Assembly: GCF_036182465.1 (NCBI RefSeq)
Contig: NZ_CP108081.1
Location: 11,098,001-11,162,000 of the forward strand
From: Streptomyces sp. NBC_00258
GTDB lineage: Bacteria; Actinomycetota; Actinomycetes; Streptomycetales; Streptomycetaceae
Length of the DNA: 64,000 bases
Direction of reading: 5' to 3'
Part shown: positions 35,701 through 43,131 of the stretch, piece by piece
Layout: every line of letters begins with the position of its first letter
Numbering within the stretch: the stretch's first letter is position 1
Notes under the pieces: model-generated
Told to the model about the DNA's origin: nothing
What the model saw: only the letters and a program-made list of their open reading frames with translations
Database searches by the model: none
Translations under genes and position numbers: made by a program

Positions 35701-38700
35701 GCGCTCCAGCCGCTTGACGAGGTCGACGGCGCCCAGTGAGTCCAGCCCGAGCGACAGGAACGGTGCGTCGTCGTCGACGGCCGACACCGGTACGCCAAGT
35801 GACTGCGCAAGTAGTTCCCGGAGCACGGCAGCGGCGCCGGAGACGGACGTCGGCCCGTCCGCGCCGGAGGGTCGGCGAGCCGCTGCCGCCGCGGCCTGAT
35901 GCTGCGGCATTTCCGCAGGTCGCCTCGGCGAGTCGGCGAGGGGCGGTCCGGGCACGGACGCTGGATCGGCAAGTACCAGTTGCGCCGCGTCCGTGTCGCA
36001 GGCCGAACGCAGCGCGGCCAGCGCGGGCGCGGTCGCCAACGGGCGGATTCCGGCACGCGCGAGGACACCGGCGCCGAGAGAGGAGGCGAGTCCCGTCTCG
36101 GCGAACGGCCCGAGGTTCACCGACAGCCACGGTCGTCCGGCCTGCCGCTCGGAGGCGGCGAAGGCGTCCAGGAAGGCGTTCGCCGCCGCGTAGACGCCCA
36201 GCGCCCCGGCCAGCCCGGGCAGCACCGAAGAGACGGAGGAGAACGCGACGCACACTGCGGGACGTTGCCCGTGCCGGTGCAGTGCCTCCGACAGCAGCGT
36301 CGTGCCGAGCGTCTTCGCCCGAAGCGCATCCACCGCATCCTGTACATCAGTTGCGCGCAGGCTACCGGGGCGCACCACTCCTGCCGCGTGGAAGACACCG
36401 TCCAGCCGGGGCAGTTCGGCGACGAGCTTGTCGACGTCGTCCTGCGCCGCGAGGTCGGCCGGGTGGTAGCGGGCATCGGCGCCGAGCGCCGCGAGTTCCT
36501 CCACCAGACCCTCGGGCGGCTGCGGAGAGCGGCCCGTGAGGATGACCACCGGCCGGCCACGGCCGGCGAGGTCCCGGGCCAGAGCGGAACCGATGCCTCC
36601 ACAGCCGCCCGTGATCAGGAAGGTCCCGTCGGCGGGCAGCCGCTCCCCGCCGTGGGGCGTCTCGGCCGGCTGCGGGACGACGGTCCGTACCAGCCGCTGC
36701 CCGTCCCTCCAGGCGACCACTCCGGCCGCCTGCGGCGCCGCCACCTCGGCGAGGACGGCCCGGAGCCGTTGCCCGGCGCCGTCGAGGGACGCGAGGTCGA
36801 CCCAGTTCGCCACCGCTCCGGGGAACTCCTCGGGCACGGCCAGAGCGAGGGCGCCCAGCACGGCCTGTGCCGGGTCCGGACGCTCGGAGCCGTGTCCGGT
36901 GACGTGCACGTCCTCGGTCACGACCAGCAGACGACGAGCCCCGGTCCGGTCGAACAGCGCGAGCGCCTCCTGGAACGCCGTGACCCAACGACGCTGCATC
37001 CGCTCGAACTCGGCGGCCATGCCGCGCCCGGTCGACCCGGCGAGCAGGACCACGGTCTGCGCCGCAACGACTTCGGGGTCCGTGGTCGCCTCCGTGCCCC
37101 GACCCGCGAGTTGTGCCGCGAGCTCGCGCACGGCCGTCGCGTCCGGGCCGGTCACCAGTACAGGGCCGGCGGGAGCGTCGTCGGCCAGGGGCGCAGCCTG
37201 CCAAGTGACGCGATGCAGGAGTCCATGCGCCGCGGTGTCGGGCCAGTACCGGCGCCGCTGGTAGGGATAGGGCGGCAGTGTCACACGCCGACGGCCCGCG
37301 TCGAGCGCCGTACGGTCCAGCGTCACGCCCCGCGTCCACAGGCGTCCCACAGTCTCCAGCAACTCCCGCGCCCCGCCCGGGGTACCGCCCTCGGCGGCCG
37401 TCCCGGCTCGGTCCCGCTCCCCGGGCGCGGACACGACGAGCACACGAGTGCCGTCCGTGCCGGTGACCCCGCGATGGGCTGCCGCCGCGCGGATCGGGCC
37501 CGCGAGGTTCTCGTCCGGCCCGAGTTCGACGAACGTGTCGTAGCCCTCGTCGAGCAGCCGTGCCACGGCCCGGCCGAACAGCACCGGCCGCAGGGCGTGT
37601 TCGCGCAGGTGGTCCGGGTCCATGCGCGGCTGCCACCCGGCGGTGAGCGTGCTCATCACGGGCAGGCCGGCAACGCCGGTGTCCAGAGTGCGTGCCGCGT
37701 CGGCCAGGGCCCGCGCGACCGGCTCCATCAACGGTGAGTGAAAGGCGTGCGACACCCGCAGCGGGCGCACCGCCGCCCCCAGCCCGGCGAGCTTCTCCGC
37801 CGCCTGCTCAACGGCGTCGGGACTGCCGGAGATCACCAGCCGACCGGGACCGTTGTAGGCGGCCACCGCGAGTTCGCCGGGTGATGCGGCCACCAGGGCC
37901 GCCACGTCCTGTTCGTCGGCTCCTCGTACGGCCAGCATCGAGCCCGGCGAGGTCAACGTGCCCATGAGCCGCCCGCGTTCCGCCGCGAACCCCACCGCGT
38001 CGGCGAGCGACAACACCCCGCCGACACAGGCGGCAGCGAGCTCGCCGACGCTGTGTCCCAAGAGCGCGTCGGGCCGTACGCCCCAAGCCATCAACTGCCG
38101 GGCGAGGGCCACCCCGTGCGCGACCAGCAGCGGCTGCGCCACCTCGGTGGCGGCCTGCGCCTGCGGATCCACCTCCGCGTCCACGCACCAGGACGTCAAC
38201 TGCCGCCCGTGCACGGCGCCGACCAGGGCCGAGGCCTCGTCGAGCGTGCCGCGGTACACCGGTGCCGTCGCGTACAGCGCACGACCCTGGCCCGGCCGCA
38301 GGGCGCCCTGGCCGGGGAAGACGAAGACGGTCCGCGGCCGGTTCGCCACCGTCCCGGTGGCCACTCCCGGCGGCCGGCCGTCACGCGCGGCGGTCGCCTC
38401 GGCGAGTCGTTCCCGGAGGTCCCCGTCGGCCACGAGGGCGAGGCGGTGCGGTCCCTCGTCCCGTGCCGTGGCCGCCGTCAGACAGACGTCACCTTCATCG
38501 AGTTCCGGATGATCGCGCAGGTGGCCCGCGAGACGGGACGTCCAGGCGGCCAGACCGTCCGCACCGCGCGCGGAAAGGGTCAGCAGGTGCGGACCGCCTC
38601 CCGCGCGCGGCGCGGGGGCGGAAGCCGGGGCCGGCGGTGCCTGTTCCAGGACCGCGTGCGCGTTCGTGCCGCCGAAGCCGAACGCGTTGATGCCCGCCCT

Positions 38701-41700
38701 GAGCGGACCGTGCGACTCCCAGTCGGTCAGCTCGGTGACCAGGGCGAACCCGGACCGTTCGACGGCGGGGGAGGGTGATGTGTGGTGCAGGGAGGCCGGC
38801 AGCCGGCCGTGTCCGAGGGCCAGCACCACCTTGACCAGGGAGGGCAGGGCGGCCGAGTTGAGCAGGTGTCCGACGTTCGTCTTCACCGAGCCGAGCAGCC
38901 GAGGCCGCCCGTCCGGGTCGGCAGGGAAGGCCTGCGCGAGTGACCGCAGTTCGATCGGGTCGCCGACGGCCGTGCCCGTCCCGTGGGCCTCGATGTACGT
39001 CACCGACCGCGGATCGACGCCGCAGATCTCGTACGCTCGGCCGATCGCCTCGTGCTGCCGCTGCGGATTGGGTGCCATCAGGCTCAGGGAGGTGCCGTCG
39101 TTGTTGACGGCGGTGCCGCGTACGACGGCCAGGATCTCGTCGTTGTCGCGGCCGGCTTCCTCAAGTGGCCGCAGGACGAGGGCAGCTCCGCCCTCACCGG
39201 GTACGAACCCGTCGGCCGCGGTGCTGAAGGCGCGGCTGCGGCCGGTCGGTGACAGGGCCTGCGCGGACTCGAGTGCCTGGTACCCGTCGGGTGTGAGATG
39301 GAGGTTGACGCCGCCGACCACGGCGATGTCGCACTCTCCGTCCGCGAGGCTGCGCCGGGCCAGGTGCAGTGCCACCAGACCCGACGAGCACGCGGTGTCC
39401 ACGGCGAGCGCCGGCCCGTCGAGGTCGAGGCAGTGTGCGACACGGGCGGCGACCAGGTTGGGCAGGTTCCCGGTCAGGGCCGTGGCCGCGGGAGGCGCAC
39501 CGGCAGGGGTCGCATCGGCGAGGATCTGCCGGTAGCCGCTGTCTCCGACGGCGGCGAAGACGCCCACGCGCAGGCCACGGCGGCGGGCTCCGGCGTAGCC
39601 CGCCCGTTCCAGTGCCTCGTGGGCGAGTTCGAGGAAGATCCGCGCCTGCGGGTCGAGCGTGCGGGCCTCCTCGTCACCGATACCGAAGTACCCGGCGTCG
39701 AAGGCGGCCGGGTCGTCGAGGAAGGACCCCCAGCGTCCGCCGGACCAGGCAGACGACTCGCCCGCCTGTGCCGAGGGCGTGCCGTCCCAGCGGCCGGGCG
39801 GCACCGCGGTGACGGCGTCCCGGCCGGCGGCCAACAGGTCCCAGAACTCCTCCGGCGTGCTCGCGCCGGGAAACCGGCAGGCCATCGCGACGATCGCCGT
39901 CGCGGGCGCGACAGCCGGGGCGGGCGGAGTCCCCTGGCCGGTGGCGGGAGACCGTCGGCCTGACGTGTCGTCGTCAACTGCCGCCAGCAGATGGTCGGTG
40001 AGCGCGGCGACGGTGTCGTCGCGCATCACGGCCGGCGCCAGGGCGACATCGAGGGCGTGTTCCAGTTCGGCGAGCACCTCCATGGCCTTGAGCGAGGTAC
40101 CGCCCAGATCGGCGAACCGGTCCCGGTCCGTGAAGGACGCCCCAGGTCGCGCCAGTACTCGCGTCCAGACGTCGCGCACCAGCTGCCGCACGTCGGCGCG
40201 CGAACGCGGCGGCGCCGATCGCCGTACGGCGTCGGGTTGCCGCGGCCCGGGCGCCGCTGAACCCGACAGGGCGGGAGCCGAGGCGGTGGACGGGACGGCG
40301 GCCGAGATGGTGGTTGAGGGAGCAGAGGGGATGGGCAGCGGGCCGGACGAGGCCGCAGGCCGGTACGAGCCCGCCTCGAAGCGGGCCCGCATCCGCTGCC
40401 GCTGCAGCTTGCCGCTGGTGGTGCGGGGGAAGGCAGACGGCGGGAGAGCGAGGACGTGCACGTCGTCGTGGCCGAGGGCTCCACGAACCCGCCGAGCGAC
40501 CTGGTCCAGTACCTCCGTCGCGGTGCGCGGCGGGCGGCTCCAGGACACGAACACCACCACGCGCTCGCTCCCGGTCACCGGGTCGGTCGAGCCGACCACA
40601 GCCGTGATGCCCGTGGGCAGCCCGGGCGTCGCGGCCGCCACCTCCTCCATGTCCGGGGCGTGGAAGGTACGGCCGTTGAGGAAGAGGACGTCCTTGTGGC
40701 GGCCGCTGACACACAGCCGGCCGTCCCGGAGGAAGCCGAGGTCCCCGGTGCGCAGCCAGCCCTCCGCGAAGGTCTGCGCGGTCGTCTCGGGAAGGCGGTG
40801 GTAGCCGCGCGCGATCTGCGGGCCGCCGACCTCGATGTGACCGACCCGCCGGTCACCCAGCGGCCGGCCGGCCCCGTCGGTGATCCGTACAGCGCAGCCG
40901 GGCACCGGTACGCCGACATCCATCACTTCCACGGCGTCGCCGCCAGGCTCACGTTCCACCGCCCGGCCACGGCTGAGAGCGGCCCGGTCCAGCGCCACGG
41001 GCGCCGCCACTTCACCGAGCGGCGGGAAGGTGACGGCCAGCGTCGCCTCGGCGAGCCCGTAGACGGGCGTGGCCGCGCGAGGGTCCAGTCCGGTCGGCCG
41101 CATCTTGGCCGCGAAATCCCGCCAGACCGTCGCCGAGATCGGTTCGGCCCCGACCAGCATCAGCCGTACCGGGCTCAGGTCCACAGCGGCGAGTACCTCG
41201 TCGGGGACCCGGCGGACGGCCAGGGCGAGCGCGAAGTTGGCGGCCGACAAAACCGTGGCCCGGTGCGCGGCGGCCACGTCGAACCACAGGCGCGGCGTCT
41301 TCGCGAACGACAGGGGACCGATCTTCACCTGCTTCGCCCGCACGGCCAGCGGCGCCAGATGGGTGCCGATGAGACCCATGTCGTGGAAGTAGGGCATCCA
41401 ACTGACCACGACATCCTGCTCGTTGAGCGCCGAGGCGGCGGCCATCTGACGCAGGTTCGCCACGACCGCCGCATGCGTCAGCTCAACACCCTTGGGCGAC
41501 CCGGTACTTCCGGAGGAGAACTGCAGGAAGGCCAGATCGTCCGGACCCGGCATGACGGGCGCGACCGGTTCGGCACACTCCCGCAGTGTCTCCAGCCTCA
41601 ACATCCTTACGCCGGACGGCAGTTCGGCAGTCACCCCCGCACAGGCCGCGTCCACCACGACGGGCGGACGGCCGAGGTGCTCCCACACCGGGGCGACCCG

Positions 41701-41979
41701 CCGCGCGTCGGGCGCGAGCGGCACCGGCACCAGCCCGGCTGCCAGCGCGCCCCAGAACATCGGCTGGAAGTCCTCGCTGCGCTCCGCGAGCAGCGGTACG
41801 CAGGTGCCGGGCTCGACTCCCGCGCCGCGATAGCCGCCCGCGACGCGCAGGGACTCGTCGAGCAACTCCCGGAACGTGACCGCCACTTCGCTGCCGTCCC
41901 CACGGACATGTACGACGACCTGCTCAGGGGCCTGGCGGGCTGCGTCCAGCAGTACGTCGAACAGCGATGCAGTCTTCAT
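29746..41979 (-). CDS. Hybrid FAAL-PKS-NRPS megasynthase with AAR-like C-terminal reductase domain
   Basis: Single 4077-residue assembly line. Domains by residue: fatty acyl-AMP ligase 1-535 (SSGSTGSPKGVELTH); ACP 590-665 (DLGGTSLKAM); KS 690-1115 (DTACSSG, EAHGTGTAVGDP, KTNVGHLLNSA); AT 1218-1500 (GHSVGE; HAFH, implying malonyl); KR with its N-terminal half 1580-1985 (LITGGCGGIGSALA, VYAAAN); ACP 2045-2115 (LGLDSLGAVDL); C 2148-2570 (HHAAADG); A 2600-3095 (FTSGSTGRPKAVPITH); PCP 3150-3230 (DLGGDSMLVLQ); second C 3258-3700 (HHLIGDG); and a C-terminal domain 3705-4077. The last has AVTTGHAATVVSVVKTV, VAFVGLGSIGSSSLELLL, TTVIDDSFPHCFD, VLVLGGGLLH and a Cys at 4016 (LASCRTESLLH), paralleling cyanobacterial acyl-ACP reductases. 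No TE, DH or ER is present. ATG 41979 abuts the FAAL fold; an ATG at 42084 would add 35 non-conserved residues. Confidence 0.9.
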   Translation of the reverse strand: MKTASLFDVLLDAARQAPEQVVVHVRGDGSEVAVTFRELLDESLRVAGGYRGAGVEPGTCVPLLAERSEDFQPMFWGALAAGLVPVPLAPDARRVAPVWEHLGRPPVVVDAACAGVTAELPSGVRMLRLETLRECAEPVAPVMPGPDDLAFLQFSSGSTGSPKGVELTHAAVVANLRQMAAASALNEQDVVVSWMPYFHDMGLIGTHLAPLAVRAKQVKIGPLSFAKTPRLWFDVAAAHRATVLSAANFALALAVRRVPDEVLAAVDLSPVRLMLVGAEPISATVWRDFAAKMRPTGLDPRAATPVYGLAEATLAVTFPPLGEVAAPVALDRAALSRGRAVEREPGGDAVEVMDVGVPVPGCAVRITDGAGRPLGDRRVGHIEVGGPQIARGYHRLPETTAQTFAEGWLRTGDLGFLRDGRLCVSGRHKDVLFLNGRTFHAPDMEEVAAATPGLPTGITAVVGSTDPVTGSERVVVFVSWSRPPRTATEVLDQVARRVRGALGHDDVHVLALPPSAFPRTTSGKLQRQRMRARFEAGSYRPAASSGPLPIPSAPSTTISAAVPSTASAPALSGSAAPGPRQPDAVRRSAPPRSRADVRQLVRDVWTRVLARPGASFTDRDRFADLGGTSLKAMEVLAELEHALDVALAPAVMRDDTVAALTDHLLAAVDDDTSGRRSPATGQGTPPAPAVAPATAIVAMACRFPGASTPEEFWDLLAAGRDAVTAVPPGRWDGTPSAQAGESSAWSGGRWGSFLDDPAAFDAGYFGIGDEEARTLDPQARIFLELAHEALERAGYAGARRRGLRVGVFAAVGDSGYRQILADATPAGAPPAATALTGNLPNLVAARVAHCLDLDGPALAVDTACSSGLVALHLARRSLADGECDIAVVGGVNLHLTPDGYQALESAQALSPTGRSRAFSTAADGFVPGEGGAALVLRPLEEAGRDNDEILAVVRGTAVNNDGTSLSLMAPNPQRQHEAIGRAYEICGVDPRSVTYIEAHGTGTAVGDPIELRSLAQAFPADPDGRPRLLGSVKTNVGHLLNSAALPSLVKVVLALGHGRLPASLHHTSPSPAVERSGFALVTELTDWESHGPLRAGINAFGFGGTNAHAVLEQAPPAPASAPAPRAGGGPHLLTLSARGADGLAAWTSRLAGHLRDHPELDEGDVCLTAATARDEGPHRLALVADGDLRERLAEATAARDGRPPGVATGTVANRPRTVFVFPGQGALRPGQGRALYATAPVYRGTLDEASALVGAVHGRQLTSWCVDAEVDPQAQAATEVAQPLLVAHGVALARQLMAWGVRPDALLGHSVGELAAACVGGVLSLADAVGFAAERGRLMGTLTSPGSMLAVRGADEQDVAALVAASPGELAVAAYNGPGRLVISGSPDAVEQAAEKLAGLGAAVRPLRVSHAFHSPLMEPVARALADAARTLDTGVAGLPVMSTLTAGWQPRMDPDHLREHALRPVLFGRAVARLLDEGYDTFVELGPDENLAGPIRAAAAHRGVTGTDGTRVLVVSAPGERDRAGTAAEGGTPGGARELLETVGRLWTRGVTLDRTALDAGRRRVTLPPYPYQRRRYWPDTAAHGLLHRVTWQAAPLADDAPAGPVLVTGPDATAVRELAAQLAGRGTEATTDPEVVAAQTVVLLAGSTGRGMAAEFERMQRRWVTAFQEALALFDRTGARRLLVVTEDVHVTGHGSERPDPAQAVLGALALAVPEEFPGAVANWVDLASLDGAGQRLRAVLAEVAAPQAAGVVAWRDGQRLVRTVVPQPAETPHGGERLPADGTFLITGGCGGIGSALARDLAGRGRPVVILTGRSPQPPEGLVEELAALGADARYHPADLAAQDDVDKLVAELPRLDGVFHAAGVVRPGSLRATDVQDAVDALRAKTLGTTLLSEALHRHGQRPAVCVAFSSVSSVLPGLAGALGVYAAANAFLDAFAASERQAGRPWLSVNLGPFAETGLASSLGAGVLARAGIRPLATAPALAALRSACDTDAAQLVLADPASVPGPPLADSPRRPAEMPQHQAAAAAARRPSGADGPTSVSGAAAVLRELLAQSLGVPVSAVDDDAPFLSLGLDSLGAVDLVKRLERRTGRPWPTTLFFEYRTVRELAAHLDTQAVAGADAVEPGPDAHRGLLPAAVDDGTPFALTPVQLALHTSSRLHPDVPARGHLRLTIRGPLDTHVLSRALTALAERHGMLRLRIDDAGATPLQRLAPTTPLQTWYEVREGTGQSLADVESALCNRRFDLAVEPPVRAVVLRQEPSLAHLLLVVHHAAADGYSLNVLAEDLWALYTSLWRGERPQLIPPALDFATYAAARVHSPGSNNPDATRRYWAERLAGRGEPLRLPYDGDPDAPPSGPLVQHHGALDAALTTGLERLAAAHDVSLFHLLLAAYVRCLVRWTGRRDMAVNVARAGRDDRFEGVDRLVGPLADTLPLLCEADLEEPLVALAERLRRAWLESERHADLSSLDLAGLLSGADGGPRTASPAGFSFARFPARPAADCPVEVRATAAGTGSAATRLSLLCWADGPVLRMSWNFPLPLFERRTVARLDREYREELAALCALPAPPATALAPAEVASPDSGVTSASLAGSDGGPSLVDRLLDRFRATPTATAVDSGAATLTYAALDRASDRLAARLRALGVRPGSLVGLLTEPGPDTVIGVVGILRAGAGWVPLDAGHPTARMADQLARTGATTVVCHASTLSTANALGGVRAVAVDDLPSAPVAEAVVPVSTAEAEAIAYVIFTSGSTGRPKAVPITHRAMENYLDWAVATFGYGAQDRLAQTASPCFDASVRQLLAPLLVGATVVTVPQDLRRDPELLLAYVERARITVWSSVPTLWEQLLSAAEEQVRRGAGRPDLSALRWVHVGGEALPAAHVRRWFDLFGTGTRIANLYGPTEATINATCHVIDVRPDDDVQLLPIGRAVAGTDLEVVRPDGTPCGRDEFGELLIAGVGLTPGYLGEPDLTTRAFAVRDGRRWYRSGDRVRRGEGGTLEFLGRVDDQVKIRGNRVEPGEVEAALQTHPGIARAAVTAREGRLLAFVTVRPGSGRPATRDVRRHLSDVVPPFMVPARITVVDALPLTGTGKVDRRALSDRASAPADRAGRVARDAGAAQEQTSTARLSSLPTPSASLSASTTALSTTADRGTPPATPTERRLAAIWSELLEAGPVCREDDFFDLGGDSMLVLQVFARLGDQEGPLPRPTAVYRHRTLAALAAAVDAAVVAGEGQPCRTETATAAGSRSAGADHMAPFPLTPGQRGFLLAEELSPGGGAWLARLRLTGPLDQEVFQTAVDLLVERHAMLRTVFPSGARPPVQQELPRSLRLPVVFETLRDRGDVDERAAAEAGRRFEPWTWPLLRLRVLTLAPHEHVLLVHAHHLIGDGYSAALLMQELTDAYDRLVVGHTAEPSSPPRATFRDHCLLLAETVIEAASESRAGSGSAPGAAQRRARLGAPYRPPVLRALNDDTGSGSSTPTDGATPAFHSAEFVLDASRTAALRVLAAEAGATLYAPLLTAYYQQLAEVTGQADLILGLAVSGRDRPLPDVHRIFGPFAAAVPMRPDGTTGQGPGEGPFGDALRRIVTEAEEARTHEDVLPRHANGLPLTSQFFFTFLDFSALAAPNGGTLTVSWEDADSAFAPPSTATDVFMAVRPDGDGLRVTLRGSANAFSPPALDGFAQSIRARLTRASSPGLAVRRQRARETMDAALVGYLPAPDHLARLAGLPDGALPRAELRTMLFPDGAPRLLETVETPLGRSGFVCVPLFADELGRDPGLVRHAGHAVSLASSLGARCVSLAGMIPSLTGYGFDVLSSVEGAAAVTTGHAATVVSVVKTVRAALDATGQNLADLDVAFVGLGSIGSSSLELLLAQAPRPPRRLLLCDVRGSAPRLEELARNLRERGLAGEVEVVESRQGLPDAVYGTDLLVTAISGSAAVLEVDRLRPGTTVIDDSFPHCFDTARALARMRDRQDVLVLGGGLLHIGRTHREPAEGLPATAAAGYLAQPWIEGTLASCRTESLLHASLPELPLVHGLVDREVAHAYARAVEQAGVTAAPLHLLGHVISSDVAVGLPRKR

Positions 41980-42118
41980 GGGTCCGTTCGTTCGTGCGTG
42001 GGTGGATTGAGCCGGTACAGCGGCGGGCCAAGCCGGGTGGCGAGACGAAGGCCCCTGCCCTCGCGATCTTGCCGAGTCGTTCATGCGGGGAGCCTGCCGG
42101 AGCCCGTGTCCCGTTTCA

Positions 42119-42134
42119 TGAGTACGCATACTCA
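42119..42134. promoter_or_regulatory. Dyad (TGAGTACGCATACTCA) upstream of megasynthase
   Basis: A 16-bp near-perfect palindrome with TGAGTA/TACTCA arms lies 140 bp upstream of the megasynthase start, in its divergent region with the small gene at 42345. The regulator is unknown and no regulatory gene is adjacent. Confidence 0.5.
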
Positions 42135-42261
42135 AACGGCGTTCCGTATCGAACCACTGCTCGGGGCGTCAGCCGGGCCGGCGGTTCGCATTCCTGGCCG
42201 ATGGCGGGGAACGTGGAGTACATGGGAGTCGGGAGCACTGCACGCGAGCCGGGCGCACGGG

Positions 42262-42295
42262 TCATGCCGTCTGTTCGTTCATGCCGTCTGTCCGC
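42262..42295. repeat. 17-bp tandem direct repeat (two copies)
   Basis: Two adjacent 17-bp copies of TCATGCCGTCTGTYCGY agree at 15 positions and end about 50 bp before the small gene at 42345. They lie in the divergent region with the megasynthase and could be a regulator's direct-repeat site or simple slippage. Confidence 0.5.
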
Positions 42296-42344
42296 CCGGT
42301 TCGTGAAGCCCCCGACGGACCGGACATCCTCGTAAGGAGTTCCA

Positions 42345-42662
42345 GTGACCACGTACGTCATCACCGTTCCCGGCACGTTCGTCCGCAGCGTCTCCGACGC
42401 CGCGCGCTCCGACATCGAGGACAGGCTCCGGCCTCGTGATCCGCAGAACACGGACCTGGGCGAGAGCGAGGAACTGAGCCTGCTGACCGTCGAGGAGGGT
42501 GGCATGTTCTCGGCCAGGATCGAGGTCGAGGCGGCGGACCGCTCCAGCGCCGAGAGCGAGGCGGTGGGGCTGGTGTCGAAGGCTCTGCGCGACAGCGGAT
42601 TCACCGAGGACGACGCCCCGCTGGGGCAGGCGGTCGTGACCGGAATCGACAGCGAGTTCTGA
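42345..42662 (+). CDS. Small conserved-looking protein of unknown function
   Basis: A 105-residue acidic cytosolic protein starting with a GTG that follows AAGGAG at a five-base spacing. The pattern TTYVITVPGTFVRSVSDAARSD, then SLLTVEEGGMFSARIEVEAAD, then SEAVGLVSKALRDSGFTE suggests a compact alternating beta/alpha fold with no transmembrane or catalytic motif. I do not recognise the family. It diverges from the megasynthase, sharing a 365-bp control region, but nothing in it shows a biosynthetic role. Confidence 0.7.
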   Translation: MTTYVITVPGTFVRSVSDAARSDIEDRLRPRDPQNTDLGESEELSLLTVEEGGMFSARIEVEAADRSSAESEAVGLVSKALRDSGFTEDDAPLGQAVVTGIDSEF

Positions 42663-43131
42663 GAAGGCACAGCCCTCCACAGCCGGGCAGGTACCCGCGC
42701 CGAAGACCGCACTGACGCCGAAGACCGACCATGCGCCGAAGGCCGGGCCGGCGATTGCCCTGCGCCGAGTGGATCAGCCCTCGCGCAACGGCTGAAAGTG
42801 TCCGTCGACGGTGATGAACTCACAGCAAACAATGGTCAATTCAAGCCGTTGTCTTGTCACTTCCATGACAACCCTGTGCGAGTGGTGTCACTCTGCTGTG
42901 GAACATTCACTGTTCGTTCACATCATCGCACCTCTCACACCTCCCACGTCCCCCACTCGTACATCCCCGCACCCTCACGTCGCACGCGTCGTCGCGTCCT
43001 CGGACGCCGGCGCGTGTCGGCTCGTGCGGCGCTCCTTCCCGCTCTACCCCCCATTCCGGACCGGCTGCACCCAGTCGGTCCGCTCGCCGCCGGCCCTCAC
43101 CAGGGGCCGGCTGTCGCAGGAGGAGAAGACC
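42663..43131. other. Intergenic region upstream of M4 peptidase gene
   Basis: About 470 bp with no supportable gene; the frame that runs through it is the peptidase frame lacking credible starts. Its centre (about 42810-42930) is noticeably less GC-rich than its surroundings, as expected for a promoter and leader, and contains the GAACA/TGTTC dyad listed separately. Confidence 0.6.
42901..42915. promoter_or_regulatory. Dyad GAACA-N5-TGTTC in peptidase upstream region
   Basis: A perfect 5-bp inverted repeat with a 5-nt spacer lies in the AT-richer leader, 217 bp upstream of the TTG start of the M4 peptidase. Arms this short are weak evidence; recorded as a candidate operator only. Confidence 0.3.

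Noticed and set aside
34919..36253. Long frames on both strands inside the megasynthase gene
   Set aside because: All are shadows of the single continuous 4077-codon frame, whose carrier, KR and C domain motifs are intact through this region.
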